From: Gluconacetobacter liquefaciens
Lineage (GTDB): Bacteria; Pseudomonadota; Alphaproteobacteria; Acetobacterales; Acetobacteraceae
NCBI RefSeq assembly: GCF_003350405.1
Contig: NZ_QQAW01000018.1
Span: 1-45,199 of the forward strand
DNA length: 45,199 nucleotides
Direction of reading: 5' to 3'
Positions 32,329 through 39,831 of the stretch are shown in pieces (position 1 is the stretch's first letter; each line of letters starts with the position of its first letter). A model generated the notes under the pieces. It made no database searches, was not told the DNA's origin, and worked only from the letters and a program-made list of their open reading frames with translations. The position numbers and the translations under genes were made by a program.

Positions 32329-33309
32329 ATGAAGATCGTCGCCTGTAACAGCAATTTGCCCTTGGCCGAGAAGGTGGCGGCGGAATTGCGGATGCCGCTG
32401 TGCAATGTGTCGGTCCGGCGTTTCGCGGACATGGAAGTCTTCGTCGAGATCCATGAGAACGTGCGCGGTGAGGATGTGTTCGTCATCCAGAGCACCTGCT
32501 CGCCGACCAATGACAACCTGATGGAACTGCTGATCATGCTCGACGCGCTGCGTCGCGGGTCGGCGCGTCGGGTGACGGCGGTGATGCCGTATTTCGGCTA
32601 CGCGCGGCAGGACCGCAAATCCGGCCCCCGCACGCCGATCAGCGCCAAGCTGGTGGCCAACCTGCTGGTCGAGGCCGGGGCGAACCGTATCCTGACGATG
32701 GATCTGCACGCGATGCAGATTCAGGGGTTCTTCGATATTCCGGTGGACAATCTTTACGCTGCGCCGCTGTTTACGCGCGATATCAAGGGGCGGATCGAGC
32801 CTGGCTCGCTGCCGTATGAGGCGCCCGCTCTGGATATTCCCGGTGGCTTCGAGAACCTGATGATCGTCTCGCCCGATGTCGGTGGCGTGGTACGGGCGCG
32901 GCAGCTGGCGCAGCGGCTGAATGTCGATCTGGCCATCATCGACAAGCGGCGCGAGCGGGCGGGCGTGTCCGAAGTGATGAACGTGATCGGCGATGTGCGC
33001 GGTCGCTACTGCATCCTGGTCGACGATATCGTCGATAGCGGGGGGTCGCTGTGCAACGCCGCCGTGGCCCTGATGAACGAGGGTGCGGTGGCGGTCGAGG
33101 CCTATGTGACCCACGGTGTGCTGACCGGTAGTGCCGTGTCGCGCATCGCACAGTCGCCGATTCGCATGCTGACGCTGACCGACAGCATCGCCGCGACCGA
33201 GGCCGTGGCGAAGGCGGAGAACATTCGCCAGATCAGCACCGCCAACCTGCTGTCGCGCGCCATGCGGGCGGTGTCGGACGAAAGCTCGGTCTCCTCGCTG
33301 TTCGATTGA
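32329..33309 (+). CDS. prs: Ribose-phosphate pyrophosphokinase
   Basis: A 326-residue PRPP synthetase, which transfers pyrophosphate from ATP to ribose-5-phosphate to give PRPP for purine, pyrimidine, histidine, tryptophan and NAD synthesis. Motifs: [20 protein letters not shown] (ATP site), [20 protein letters not shown] (flexible/ATP loop), [20 protein letters not shown], and the PRPP-binding loop [14 protein letters not shown]. It is an ordinary class I enzyme, with a GGGAG site about 10 bp ahead of the ATG. PRPP also feeds the NAD route, two genes of which (nadE, nadD) are nearby. Confidence 0.97.
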   Translation: MKIVACNSNLPLAEKVAAELRMPLCNVSVRRFADMEVFVEIHENVRGEDVFVIQSTCSPTNDNLMELLIMLDALRRGSARRVTAVMPYFGYARQDRKSGPRTPISAKLVANLLVEAGANRILTMDLHAMQIQGFFDIPVDNLYAAPLFTRDIKGRIEPGSLPYEAPALDIPGGFENLMIVSPDVGGVVRARQLAQRLNVDLAIIDKRRERAGVSEVMNVIGDVRGRYCILVDDIVDSGGSLCNAAVALMNEGAVAVEAYVTHGVLTGSAVSRIAQSPIRMLTLTDSIAATEAVAKAENIRQISTANLLSRAMRAVSDESSVSSLFD

Positions 33310-33394
33310 GCGGTTGAGGGGTAGGTCCCCCGGATTGACCGGGGAGACGGGGACGACCTATCGGGGGTGGATGAACCGACAGGAGCTTCCGGAT

Positions 33395-33991
33395 ATGACC
33401 AAGCTGATCGCCCGGCCTTACTGGTATCTGCGTCATGGCGAGACGGACTGGAACGCCGAGGGGCGGTCGCAGGGGCGGTCGGACATTCCCCTGAATGCGC
33501 GGGGCATCGCCCAGGCGGAGGCGGCGGGCGCGCTGCTGGCCCGGGACGAGGCCGCTTATGCGCCGATCGCGCGGATCGTGGCGTCACCGCTGGTCCGCGC
33601 CCTGCGTACGGCGCAGATCGTGGCGCAGGCGATGGCCGCGCCGGGTGGGCACCCGTTGTCGGTTGCGGTGGATGACGGGTTGCAGGAGGTCTGTTTCGGC
33701 GATCAGGAAGGCCAGCCGATGGGCCATTGGTACGATAGCTGGATTGCCGGCGATTACACGCCGAACGGGGCCGAGCCCTTCGCTGAATTGCGGGCCCGGG
33801 CCGTGGCGGCGGTCAATCGCGCGCTGGATGGCGAGGGGACGGTGCTGATCGTCTGCCATGGCGCGATGTTCCGTGCCCTGCGATCGGCGATGGGGCTGCC
33901 GGCCAATGTGCGCCTGCCCAATGCCACGCCGCTGTGGGTTCGGCCGCCGGCTGCGGCTGCTGCGGCGTGGAGCCTGGATGTGATGGGCTGA
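33395..33991 (+). CDS. Histidine phosphatase family protein
   Basis: A 198-residue member of the phosphoglycerate-mutase-like superfamily (branch 1). The phosphohistidine is in YWYLRHGETDWNAEGRSQG, followed by SDIPLNARGIAQAEAAGALL, the glutamate-containing LQEVCFGDQEGQPMGHWY and the second catalytic histidine in VLIVCHGAMFRALRSAMGL. No residue pattern fixes the substrate; cobalamin phosphate phosphatase or a sugar phosphatase are options. The ATG at 33395 follows AGGAG with 9-bp spacing and is preferred over the ATG at 33371. It is probably transcribed with prs, 85 bp upstream. Confidence 0.85.
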   Translation: MTKLIARPYWYLRHGETDWNAEGRSQGRSDIPLNARGIAQAEAAGALLARDEAAYAPIARIVASPLVRALRTAQIVAQAMAAPGGHPLSVAVDDGLQEVCFGDQEGQPMGHWYDSWIAGDYTPNGAEPFAELRARAVAAVNRALDGEGTVLIVCHGAMFRALRSAMGLPANVRLPNATPLWVRPPAAAAAAWSLDVMG

Positions 33992-34016
33992 TCGCGGCCG
34001 CCTGGCGCCGAAATAT

Positions 34017-34044
34017 TTGCTTCGGTCGGGCTTTTCCGTTAAAC
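34017..34044 (+). promoter_or_regulatory. Possible rplY promoter
   Basis: TTGCTT (34017-34022) and TTAAAC (34039-34044), spacer 16 bp, 58 bp upstream of the rplY start in a short AT-richer island. Moderate match only. Confidence 0.3.
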
Positions 34045-34101
34045 GCCCCCACGCGCGGGCACCCCTGGAGGCCTGCGTGAACAGGTTTTCAGGAGCAGAA
34101 C

Positions 34102-34731
34102 GTGACCCAATTTACGAAACTTGAGGCTTCTTCGCGCGCGAAGGCTGGTAAGGGGGCAGCGCGCGCGACGAGGCGTGCCGGTCAGGTGCCGGCCGTTGTC
34201 TATGGTGCGAAGCAGGAACCGACGCTGATCGCCCTCGACCCCCGTCTGGTGCTGCGTGAGATGCACAAGGGCGGCTGGCGTTCGCGCGTGTACGACATTA
34301 ATGTCGATGGTGCGTCGACCACCGCCCTGATGCGCGAAGTGCAGCTGCACCCGGTGACCGACCAGCCGGTGCATGTCGACTTCCAGCGTCTGGCCGCCGG
34401 CGAGCGCGTGCATGTCGAAGTGCGCATCATCTTCACCGGTGAAGAGAAGTCGCCCGGCATCAAGCGCGGTGGCGTGCTGAACATCGTCCGCCACAGCGTG
34501 GACGTCAGCGTCGATCCGGCGAACATCCCCGATGCGTTCACCGTGGACCTGTCGCAGCTCGACATCCATGACAACGTGCGTTGGGACGATCTGAAGGGCA
34601 CGGAGAACGTGACCCCCGTTCTGCAGATCCCGAACTTCGTGATCGCCACCGTCGCGGCGCCGACCGTCGACGACACGGCTCCGGCGGAAGCCGCTGCTGC
34701 CCCGGCGGCGAAGGCTCCGGCGAAGAAGTAA
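34102..34731 (+). CDS. rplY: 50S ribosomal protein L25/general stress protein Ctc
   Basis: A 209-residue L25 of the long Ctc/TL5 type, which binds 5S rRNA in the large subunit. The N-terminal RNA-binding domain has [34 protein letters not shown] and [19 protein letters not shown]; the C-terminal TL5 domain includes [20 protein letters not shown] and the closing [15 protein letters not shown], with an alanine/lysine-rich tail. The GTG start at 34102 is set by an AGGAG site 6 bp upstream. The pth gene follows by 37 bp, as is very common in bacteria, so the rplY-pth-ychF order is likely one operon. Confidence 0.95.
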   Translation: MTQFTKLEASSRAKAGKGAARATRRAGQVPAVVYGAKQEPTLIALDPRLVLREMHKGGWRSRVYDINVDGASTTALMREVQLHPVTDQPVHVDFQRLAAGERVHVEVRIIFTGEEKSPGIKRGGVLNIVRHSVDVSVDPANIPDAFTVDLSQLDIHDNVRWDDLKGTENVTPVLQIPNFVIATVAAPTVDDTAPAEAAAAPAAKAPAKK

Positions 34732-34768
34732 GAACGGACCTGACGGCCAGACGACAGGGAAATAGGCG

Positions 34769-35347
34769 ATGCTGCTCTGGACCGGGCTCGGTAATCCTGA
34801 GCCGGGAATGAGCCGGCATCGGCACAATGTCGGTTTCATGGCCGTCGACCGCATCGCGCTCCGCCATGGCTTTACGCCATGGCGGAAACGCTTTCGCGGC
34901 GAGGTGGCCGAAGGGCGGGTGGGCACGCACAAGGTGCTGCTGCTCAAGCCCATGACTTACATGAACCTTTCAGGCGAGAGCGTTCAGCAGGCGGCGGCCT
35001 TCTACAAGATACCAGTCGACTCCATCACTGCCTTTCATGACGAGCTGGATCTGGCGCCCGGTCGGGTGCGGGTGAAGCGCGGGGGCGGCGCGGCGGGGCA
35101 TAACGGCCTGCGCTCGATGGACAGGATGCTGGGAAGCCAGGACTATTGGCGTGTACGTCTCGGCATTGGGCACCCTGGTGTGCGCGAGCGTGTGACGGGC
35201 CATGTTCTGGGTGATTTTTCGAAAAGCGATCAGGACTGGCTGGAGCCGATGCTCGACGGCCTGTCCGACACGGCGCCGGTCCTTGCGGACGGGAAGCCCG
35301 AACTGTTCATGACCAAAATGGCGATGCTGGCCGGGGAGAAGGGCTGA
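34769..35347 (+). CDS. pth: Peptidyl-tRNA hydrolase
   Basis: A 192-residue Pth1-type hydrolase that frees tRNA from prematurely released peptidyl-tRNA. The catalytic residues are visible: N9 in [10 protein letters not shown]19 in [10 protein letters not shown]66 in [12 protein letters not shown]91 in [12 protein letters not shown], and N112 in [16 protein letters not shown]. The length is normal for the family. The stop codon shares a base with the ychF start (TGATG), so the pair is translationally coupled; this pth-ychF pairing is widespread. Confidence 0.96.
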   Translation: MLLWTGLGNPEPGMSRHRHNVGFMAVDRIALRHGFTPWRKRFRGEVAEGRVGTHKVLLLKPMTYMNLSGESVQQAAAFYKIPVDSITAFHDELDLAPGRVRVKRGGGAAGHNGLRSMDRMLGSQDYWRVRLGIGHPGVRERVTGHVLGDFSKSDQDWLEPMLDGLSDTAPVLADGKPELFMTKMAMLAGEKG

Positions 35348-36441
35348 TGGGGTTCAATTGCGGTATCGTGGGCCTGCCGAATGTCGGCAAGTCGACCCTG
35401 TTCAACGCCCTGACCGAGACGGCTTCGGCCCAGGCTGCGAACTACCCGTTCTGCACCATCGAGCCCAATGTGGGCCGGGTGGCGGTGCCTGACCCACGGC
35501 TGGAAAAGCTGGCGGAGATCGGCAAGTCGCAGAAGATCCTGCCGACCAGCCTGGAATTCGTCGATATCGCCGGCCTGGTGCGCGGGGCCTCGCGCGGGGA
35601 GGGGCTGGGCAACCAGTTCCTGGCCAATATCCGTGAGGTGGATGCGATCATCCACGTGCTGCGCTGTTTCGAGGATGACGACATCACGCATGTCGAAGGC
35701 GGGGTCGATCCGATCCGTGATGCCGAGATCATCGAGACCGAGCTGATGCTGGCCGATTTGGACTCGCTGGAAAAGCGGATCGTCGCCCTTCAGAAGAAGG
35801 CGAAGGGCAATGACCGCGAGGCCGCGGCCCAGGTCGCGCTGATGGAGCCGCTGATCGCGGCCCTGCGCGAGGGACAGCCGGCGCGTACGGCAATTCCCGC
35901 CGGGCAGGAAGAGGCGGTGCGTCGCCTGCAACTGATGACCAGCAAGCCCGTGCTGTATGTCTGCAATGTCGAGGAGGCGTCTGCCGCCACCGGCAATGAC
36001 TTCTCGAAGAAGGTGCAGGCGCGTGCGGAGGCTGAAGGTGCGGCCGTCGTTGTCGTTTCGGCGGCGATCGAGGCGGAAGTCAGCCAGTTGGGAGCCGAGG
36101 ACCGCAAGGAGTTCCTTGACGGGCTGGGCCTGGCCGATAGCGGCCTGGATCGGGTGATTGCGGCTGGCTACGGGCTGCTGGGGCTGCGGACCTATTTCAC
36201 GGTTGGCCCGAAAGAGACCCGCGCCTGGACGATTACGGCCGGCACGCGCGCACCGCAGGCCGCGGCCGTGATCCATAACGATTTCGAGCGGGGGTTCATC
36301 GCCTGCGAGACGGTCGCCTATGAGGATTACGTTCGTTACCAGGGCGAGGCTGGTGCCAAGGAAGCCGGCAAGCTGCGGATCGAAGGGCGGGATTATGTGG
36401 TGCAGGACGGGGATGTGCTGCTGTTCCGCTTCAATGTGTAA
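35347..36441 (+). CDS. ychF: Redox-regulated ATPase YchF
   Basis: A 364-residue Obg-family P-loop protein that, unlike its relatives, prefers ATP. The Walker A motif is [17 protein letters not shown] at the N-terminus; the switch region is [20 protein letters not shown]; the usual NKxD specificity motif is replaced by [13 protein letters not shown], the hallmark of YchF. The C-terminal TGS domain has [15 protein letters not shown] and ends with [13 protein letters not shown]. YchF is linked to ribosomes and oxidative stress. The ATG overlaps the pth stop by one base. A palindromic repeat element starts 6 bp after its stop. Confidence 0.97.
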   Translation: MGFNCGIVGLPNVGKSTLFNALTETASAQAANYPFCTIEPNVGRVAVPDPRLEKLAEIGKSQKILPTSLEFVDIAGLVRGASRGEGLGNQFLANIREVDAIIHVLRCFEDDDITHVEGGVDPIRDAEIIETELMLADLDSLEKRIVALQKKAKGNDREAAAQVALMEPLIAALREGQPARTAIPAGQEEAVRRLQLMTSKPVLYVCNVEEASAATGNDFSKKVQARAEAEGAAVVVVSAAIEAEVSQLGAEDRKEFLDGLGLADSGLDRVIAAGYGLLGLRTYFTVGPKETRAWTITAGTRAPQAAAVIHNDFERGFIACETVAYEDYVRYQGEAGAKEAGKLRIEGRDYVVQDGDVLLFRFNV

Positions 36442-36447
36442 GGGGTT

Positions 36448-36569
36448 CTTCTTTTTCTGAAGAAAAAGAAGCAAAAAGACTTTTGATCTGTTCAGGCGCG
36501 TCGTCTGGCGCAAGCACAAGGCTGCTGAACGGATCAAAGTTTTTTGGTTCTTTTTTTTCAAAAAAGAAC
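36448..36569. repeat. Long inverted-repeat element (MITE-like or bidirectional terminator)
   Basis: The element is an imperfect inverted repeat with arms of about 46 bp. Each arm has an inner-complete hairpin: CTTCTTTTTC/GAAAAAGAAG (36448-36471, loop TGAA) on the left and GTTCTTTTTT/AAAAAAGAAC (36547-36569, loop TTC) on the right. The arms also pair with each other: CTTTTGATCTGTTCAG on the left against CTGAACGGATCAAAG on the right, around a 30-bp centre. It lies just after ychF and 88 bp before proA. A half copy is at 2572-2609. The hairpins followed by T/A-rich runs would act as terminators in both directions. Confidence 0.7.
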
Positions 36570-36657
36570 GGGAAATGATCGCCCGGCTTTTTCTCCCCTT
36601 GCCCTCGCCGGGCGGACGGTTCGAAAATGATCCGTTATCGAGGCAGGGAGGCCGGTC

Positions 36658-37929
36658 ATGAACGCTGTTACGTCCGTCATGGAAGAGTGGGCCCCGGCCA
36701 TGCCGACGCTGGGTGCGCGGGCGCGTGAGGCGGCCCGGATTCTGGCGCGGAGTTCTACCGAAACCCGGAATGCGGCCCTGAACCATGCCGCCGCCGCCCT
36801 GCGTGAGCGGCAGGACGAGATTCTGGCGGCGAATGCGCTTGATCTTGAAGCCTCGACCGCGAGTGCGGCGTTTCGCGACCGGCTGACCCTGACCCCGGCG
36901 CGGGTCGAGGCGATGGCGGCGGGGCTGGAGGATGTGGCGAAGCTGCCCGATCCGGTCGGGCGGGTGCTGGCGGAGTGGACCCGGCCCAACGGGTTGCGGA
37001 TCAGCCGGGTGGCGACGCCGGTTGGCGTGATCGGCATGATTTATGAAAGCCGCCCCAATGTGGGGGCCGATGCGGCGGGCTTGTGCATCAAGTCGGGCAA
37101 CGCGGTGATCCTGCGCGGTGGGTCGGAAAGCCTGCATAGTGCGCGGGCGATTCATGGGGCGATGGCGGCGGGCTTGCAGGCTGCCGGCCTGCCGGAGGCC
37201 GCGGTGCAGATCGCGCCGGATGCCGATCGGCGCCATGTGGCGGATATGCTGGGGGCGGCGGGGCTGATTGATCTGATCATTCCCCGTGGTGGCAAATCGC
37301 TGGTCGAGCGCGTGCAGCGCGAAGCGCGGGTGCCGGTGCTCGCACATGCCGAAGGGCTGTGTCACACCTATGTCCACGAAGCCGCCGATCCGGCGATGGC
37401 GCGGGGGTTGGTGGTCAATGCCAAGATGCGCCGCACGGGGATCTGCGGGGCGACCGAGACGCTGCTGATCGATGCCTCGGTGGCGTCGGCGCTGTTGCCG
37501 GGGATTGTCGCCGATCTGGCGGCGAAGGGGTGCAGCTTCCGGGCGGATGCGCGGGCGCGGGCGATTCTGCCGGATCTGCCGGCGGCCAGTGAGGCTGATT
37601 TCGCCACCGAATGGCTGGATGCGATTCTGTCGATCGCGGTGGTCGATGGCGTGGATGACGCGCTGGCGCACATCGCGCGGTTTGGCAGCGCGCATACCGA
37701 GGCGATCGTGACCGAGGATGCCGAGGTTGCGGCGCGTTTCCTGAACGGCACAGATAGCGCGGTGGTGATGTGGAACGCCTCGACCCAGTTCTGTGACGGC
37801 GGGGAATTTGGCTTCGGTGCGGAAATCGGCATTGCGACCGGGCGCTTCCATGCGCGTGGTCCGGTCGGGTTGGAGCAGTTGACGACCTTCCGCTACGAAG
37901 TGGTGGGGACAGGCCAGCAGCGTCCCTGA
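36658..37929 (+). CDS. proA: Glutamate-5-semialdehyde dehydrogenase
   Basis: A 423-residue aldehyde dehydrogenase that reduces gamma-glutamyl phosphate to glutamate-5-semialdehyde in proline synthesis. Motifs: RISRVATPVGVIGMIYESRP (N-terminal ProA signature), CIKSGNAVILRGGSESLHSA, IIPRGGKSLVERV and the catalytic cysteine C263 in RRTGICGATETLLID; the C-terminal GEFGFGAEIGIATGRFHARG completes the family signature. The ATG at 36658 has GGGAGG upstream. ProC, the next enzyme, is at 25379 and is frameshifted. nadD follows after 2 bp, an unusual close pairing of proline and NAD genes that is nevertheless common in Alphaproteobacteria. Confidence 0.96.
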   Translation: MNAVTSVMEEWAPAMPTLGARAREAARILARSSTETRNAALNHAAAALRERQDEILAANALDLEASTASAAFRDRLTLTPARVEAMAAGLEDVAKLPDPVGRVLAEWTRPNGLRISRVATPVGVIGMIYESRPNVGADAAGLCIKSGNAVILRGGSESLHSARAIHGAMAAGLQAAGLPEAAVQIAPDADRRHVADMLGAAGLIDLIIPRGGKSLVERVQREARVPVLAHAEGLCHTYVHEAADPAMARGLVVNAKMRRTGICGATETLLIDASVASALLPGIVADLAAKGCSFRADARARAILPDLPAASEADFATEWLDAILSIAVVDGVDDALAHIARFGSAHTEAIVTEDAEVAARFLNGTDSAVVMWNASTQFCDGGEFGFGAEIGIATGRFHARGPVGLEQLTTFRYEVVGTGQQRP

Positions 37930-37931
37930 TT

Positions 37932-39140
37932 GTGACATCGCTTCCGGTTTGGGGAGACGGGCGGCGGATTCGGGTCGGTCTTCTCGGGGGATCGTTCAAT
38001 CCGGTTCATGTCGGGCATCTGCAACTGGCGCAGCGGGCGTTGCGGCTGTTGCGGCTGGATCAGGTCTGGCTGATGGTCTCGCCTGGGAATCCGCTGAAAC
38101 CCGCCGAGGGGATGGCGCCGCTCGCGGAGCGGCTGGCCGGGGTAGCGGCGAAGGTCGATGGGCGGCGCATCATCGCGACCGATATCGAGCGGTATCTTGG
38201 CACGCGCTATACGGTCGATACGCTGGCGTTGCTGCGGCTGAGGTTTCCCAATGTGGAATTCGTCTGGCTGATGGGGGCGGACGGGCTGGCGGACCTGCCG
38301 CGTTGGCGGCGGTGGCGGCGCATCGTCTCGATGGTGCCGTTCGCGGTGTTGCCCCGGCCGCCCTATAATCCGGCGGCGCTTCGGGGACAGGCGGCGCTGG
38401 CGCTCGGCCGTTGGCGGCGGCCGGCGCGGGAGGCGCCGATCCTGGCCGATTGCGCGCCGTGCGCCTGGGCCTTTCTTCCTGCCCCGCAGATCGGTATATC
38501 AGCAACGGAATTGCGTGCCACCGCGTTGGAGCGTGCGTTGGCGCCTCAAGGTGATCCCGCACAGAAAGCATCAGGAGTAAGAGTCATCGCCAGGAAGCCT
38601 CCGGCCGATACGGGTACCACTCGTCGCACGGCACCCAAGAAGACAGCCGGCACGACCGGCAGAAAGACAACGGCCGGACTGGCCGCAGTGCCGGGTGCCG
38701 CGCGGGCGCCGGGTACGCCGCGCAAGAAGGCGGCCGTTGCCGGCCCCGGCAAGGCGGTGAACCGTGAACCGGCGGAAATCAGCAAGCTGGAAAAATATCT
38801 CTCGGTCATCACCGAGAGCCTGGCCGACGACAAGGGCGAGGATATCGTGGTGCTGGACCTGACGGGGCGTGCGTCGTTCGCCGACCGGATGGTGATTGCT
38901 ACCGGTATCGCCGATCGGCAGATTTCCGCCATGGCGGCGCATCTTGAGCGCAAGCTGGGTGAGGCGGGGCTGAAGCGGGTGCTGATCGAGGGGGCGAACG
39001 GTTCCGACTGGGTGCTGATCGATGCCGGCGACATCGTCGTGCATCTGTTCAAGACCGAGGCGCGGGCCCAGTACGGCCTGGAGCGCATGTGGGGGGCCGA
39101 TCTCGACGTGCCGCCCGGCGGAGCACCGGACGCCGAGTAG
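37932..39140 (+). CDS. nadD: Nicotinate-nucleotide adenylyltransferase fused in frame to ribosome silencing factor
   Basis: One 402-codon frame holds two complete proteins. Residues 1-210 are NadD, which makes nicotinic acid adenine dinucleotide: GLLGGSFNPVHVGHLQLAQR with the HxGH nucleotidyl-transfer motif, MVSPGNPLKP, the WLMGADGLADLPRW segment and the closing QIGISATELRATAL. Residues about 219-285 are a lysine/threonine/alanine-rich linker. Residues about 285-402 are RsfS (DUF143/Iojap), which binds L14 and blocks subunit joining: EDIVVLDLTGRASFADRMVI, DRQISAMAAHLERKL and WVLIDAGDIVVHLFKTEARA. In most bacteria these are separate adjacent genes. The GTG at 37932 is 2 bp after proA. Whether one fusion or two overlapping products are made is open (see the internal site at 38573). 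Confidence 0.85.
   Translation: MTSLPVWGDGRRIRVGLLGGSFNPVHVGHLQLAQRALRLLRLDQVWLMVSPGNPLKPAEGMAPLAERLAGVAAKVDGRRIIATDIERYLGTRYTVDTLALLRLRFPNVEFVWLMGADGLADLPRWRRWRRIVSMVPFAVLPRPPYNPAALRGQAALALGRWRRPAREAPILADCAPCAWAFLPAPQIGISATELRATALERALAPQGDPAQKASGVRVIARKPPADTGTTRRTAPKKTAGTTGRKTTAGLAAVPGAARAPGTPRKKAAVAGPGKAVNREPAEISKLEKYLSVITESLADDKGEDIVVLDLTGRASFADRMVIATGIADRQISAMAAHLERKLGEAGLKRVLIEGANGSDWVLIDAGDIVVHLFKTEARAQYGLERMWGADLDVPPGGAPDAE
38573..38588 (+). promoter_or_regulatory. Internal Shine-Dalgarno with possible AUC start for rsfS
   Basis: AGGAG (38573-38577) is followed after 8 bp by ATC at 38586, in frame with the RsfS part. Translation from that codon would give a 184-residue protein starting (M)ARKPPADTGTTRRTAPKK, the right size for RsfS with a basic N-terminal extension. 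A TAA (38578-38580) lies one frame off in the spacer, where a nadD stop would be expected. Neither ATG, GTG nor TTG is available near this position. Confidence 0.4.
38586..39140 (+). CDS. rsfS: Ribosome silencing factor RsfS as a possible separate product (AUC start)
   Basis: This entry gives the alternative reading of the second half of the nadD frame. RsfS slows translation in starvation by binding ribosomal protein L14 and preventing 30S-50S joining. The conserved DUF143 domain spans about 115 residues (SKLEKYLSVITESLADDKGE to ARAQYGLERMWGADLD) and is intact; the first 70 residues from ATC are basic and low-complexity. A start at AUC would be exceptional but has precedent in infC, whose AUU start lets IF3 regulate it. 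If ATC is not used, RsfS exists only as the tail of the fusion. The rlmH gene begins 11 bp after the stop, the usual rsfS-rlmH order. Confidence 0.5.
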   Translation: MARKPPADTGTTRRTAPKKTAGTTGRKTTAGLAAVPGAARAPGTPRKKAAVAGPGKAVNREPAEISKLEKYLSVITESLADDKGEDIVVLDLTGRASFADRMVIATGIADRQISAMAAHLERKLGEAGLKRVLIEGANGSDWVLIDAGDIVVHLFKTEARAQYGLERMWGADLDVPPGGAPDAE

Positions 39141-39151
39141 GACGCGGTCCG

Positions 39152-39611
39152 ATGATGCGACTGATCGCTGTCGGGCGCATGAAGGACCGTGTGGATCGCG
39201 ACCTGTTCCAGCGTTACGCCGAACGGCTGACGCCGAAGCTGGAGATGGTCGAGGTTGCGGAAGGCAGGGGGGCTGCCGCGGAAATCAAGCGGCGCGAAGG
39301 ACAGGCCCTGCTGTCCGCACTGCCCGATCGGGCATTCGTCATTGCGATGGACGAGGGCGGGCGGGCGCATGCCAGCCTGGATTTCGCCCGGCATGTCGAG
39401 CGGTGGCTGGGCCTGTCGCGGCCGGTCTGCTTTCTGATCGGGGGGGGCGGAAGGGCTGGACGGGCCGGTTCTGGCGCGGGCTGACGATACGCTTTCGCTC
39501 GGGCCTATGACGTGGCCGCATATGCTGGTGCGCGGACTATTGGCCGAACAGCTTTATCGGGCGCGGGCGATCGCCTCGGGACATCCCTACCACCGCGCCG
39601 GACGCCCCTGA
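39152..39611 (+). pseudogene. rlmH: 23S rRNA (pseudouridine1915-N3)-methyltransferase RlmH, +1 frameshift in a G run
   Basis: RlmH is a SPOUT methyltransferase that modifies pseudouridine 1915 in helix 69 of 23S rRNA. The N-terminal two thirds are intact: MMRLIAVGRMKDRVDRDLFQ, VEVAEGRGAAAEIKRREGQA and DRAFVIAMDEGGRAHASLDF, up to PVCFLIGGG. There the frame breaks at eight G (39440-39447). With seven G it continues as [20 protein letters not shown], then [20 protein letters not shown] and the invariant C-terminus with [11 protein letters not shown], the SAM-knot and PYHR motif, ending at 39611. The gene is 460 bp, one over a multiple of three. As in proC, one extra G explains everything, so an error or slippage is more likely than decay. 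Confidence 0.88.
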
Positions 39612-39776
39612 AAATCCTGCCTGGAAATGCGCGCTGGTGGCGATCCGGCGCGTGTTTCCTGCGCGTCGGTGCTCACGGCCATTGAGGCCGCTCCGCTCCG
39701 ATGCTCGGAAACACACGACGGGCGCGCCGCTATGCGGCGCTCTCGCTCACCAGCCCACATTTCCAGGCAGGATTTT
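39611..39776. repeat. Long inverted repeat between rlmH and the CHAP gene
   Basis: AAAATCCTGCCTGGAAATG (39611-39629) and its exact reverse complement (39758-39776) form a perfect 19-bp stem; with the following GCTGGTG pairs the arms reach about 30 bp with three mismatches. Inside, GTGTTTCC (39652-39659) pairs with GGAAACAC (39709-39716). The left arm starts at the last base of the rlmH stop. The left arm also carries GCGCTGGTGGCGATCCG, shared with 27424-27440. It lies between convergent genes, so it may serve as a two-way terminator, or be a non-autonomous mobile element. Confidence 0.7.
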
Positions 39777-39831
39777 TGTGTGTGCGTTGGCTCAGGGAGT
39801 GTTTGAAGAAGGCTTTTGGCTGCCGCAGGGC

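Noticed and set aside
35230-37938. 902-codon open frame on the minus strand across ychF and proA
   Set aside because: It is antisense to two certain genes (YchF and ProA with full motifs), its amino acid content is arginine/histidine/glutamine-rich, and it crosses the inverted-repeat element. It is a by-product of high third-position GC.
39089-39484. 131-codon version of RlmH ending at 39484
   Set aside because: This is only the frameshifted reading; the conserved C-terminus resumes in another frame to 39611, and the long N-terminal extension lies inside rsfS.
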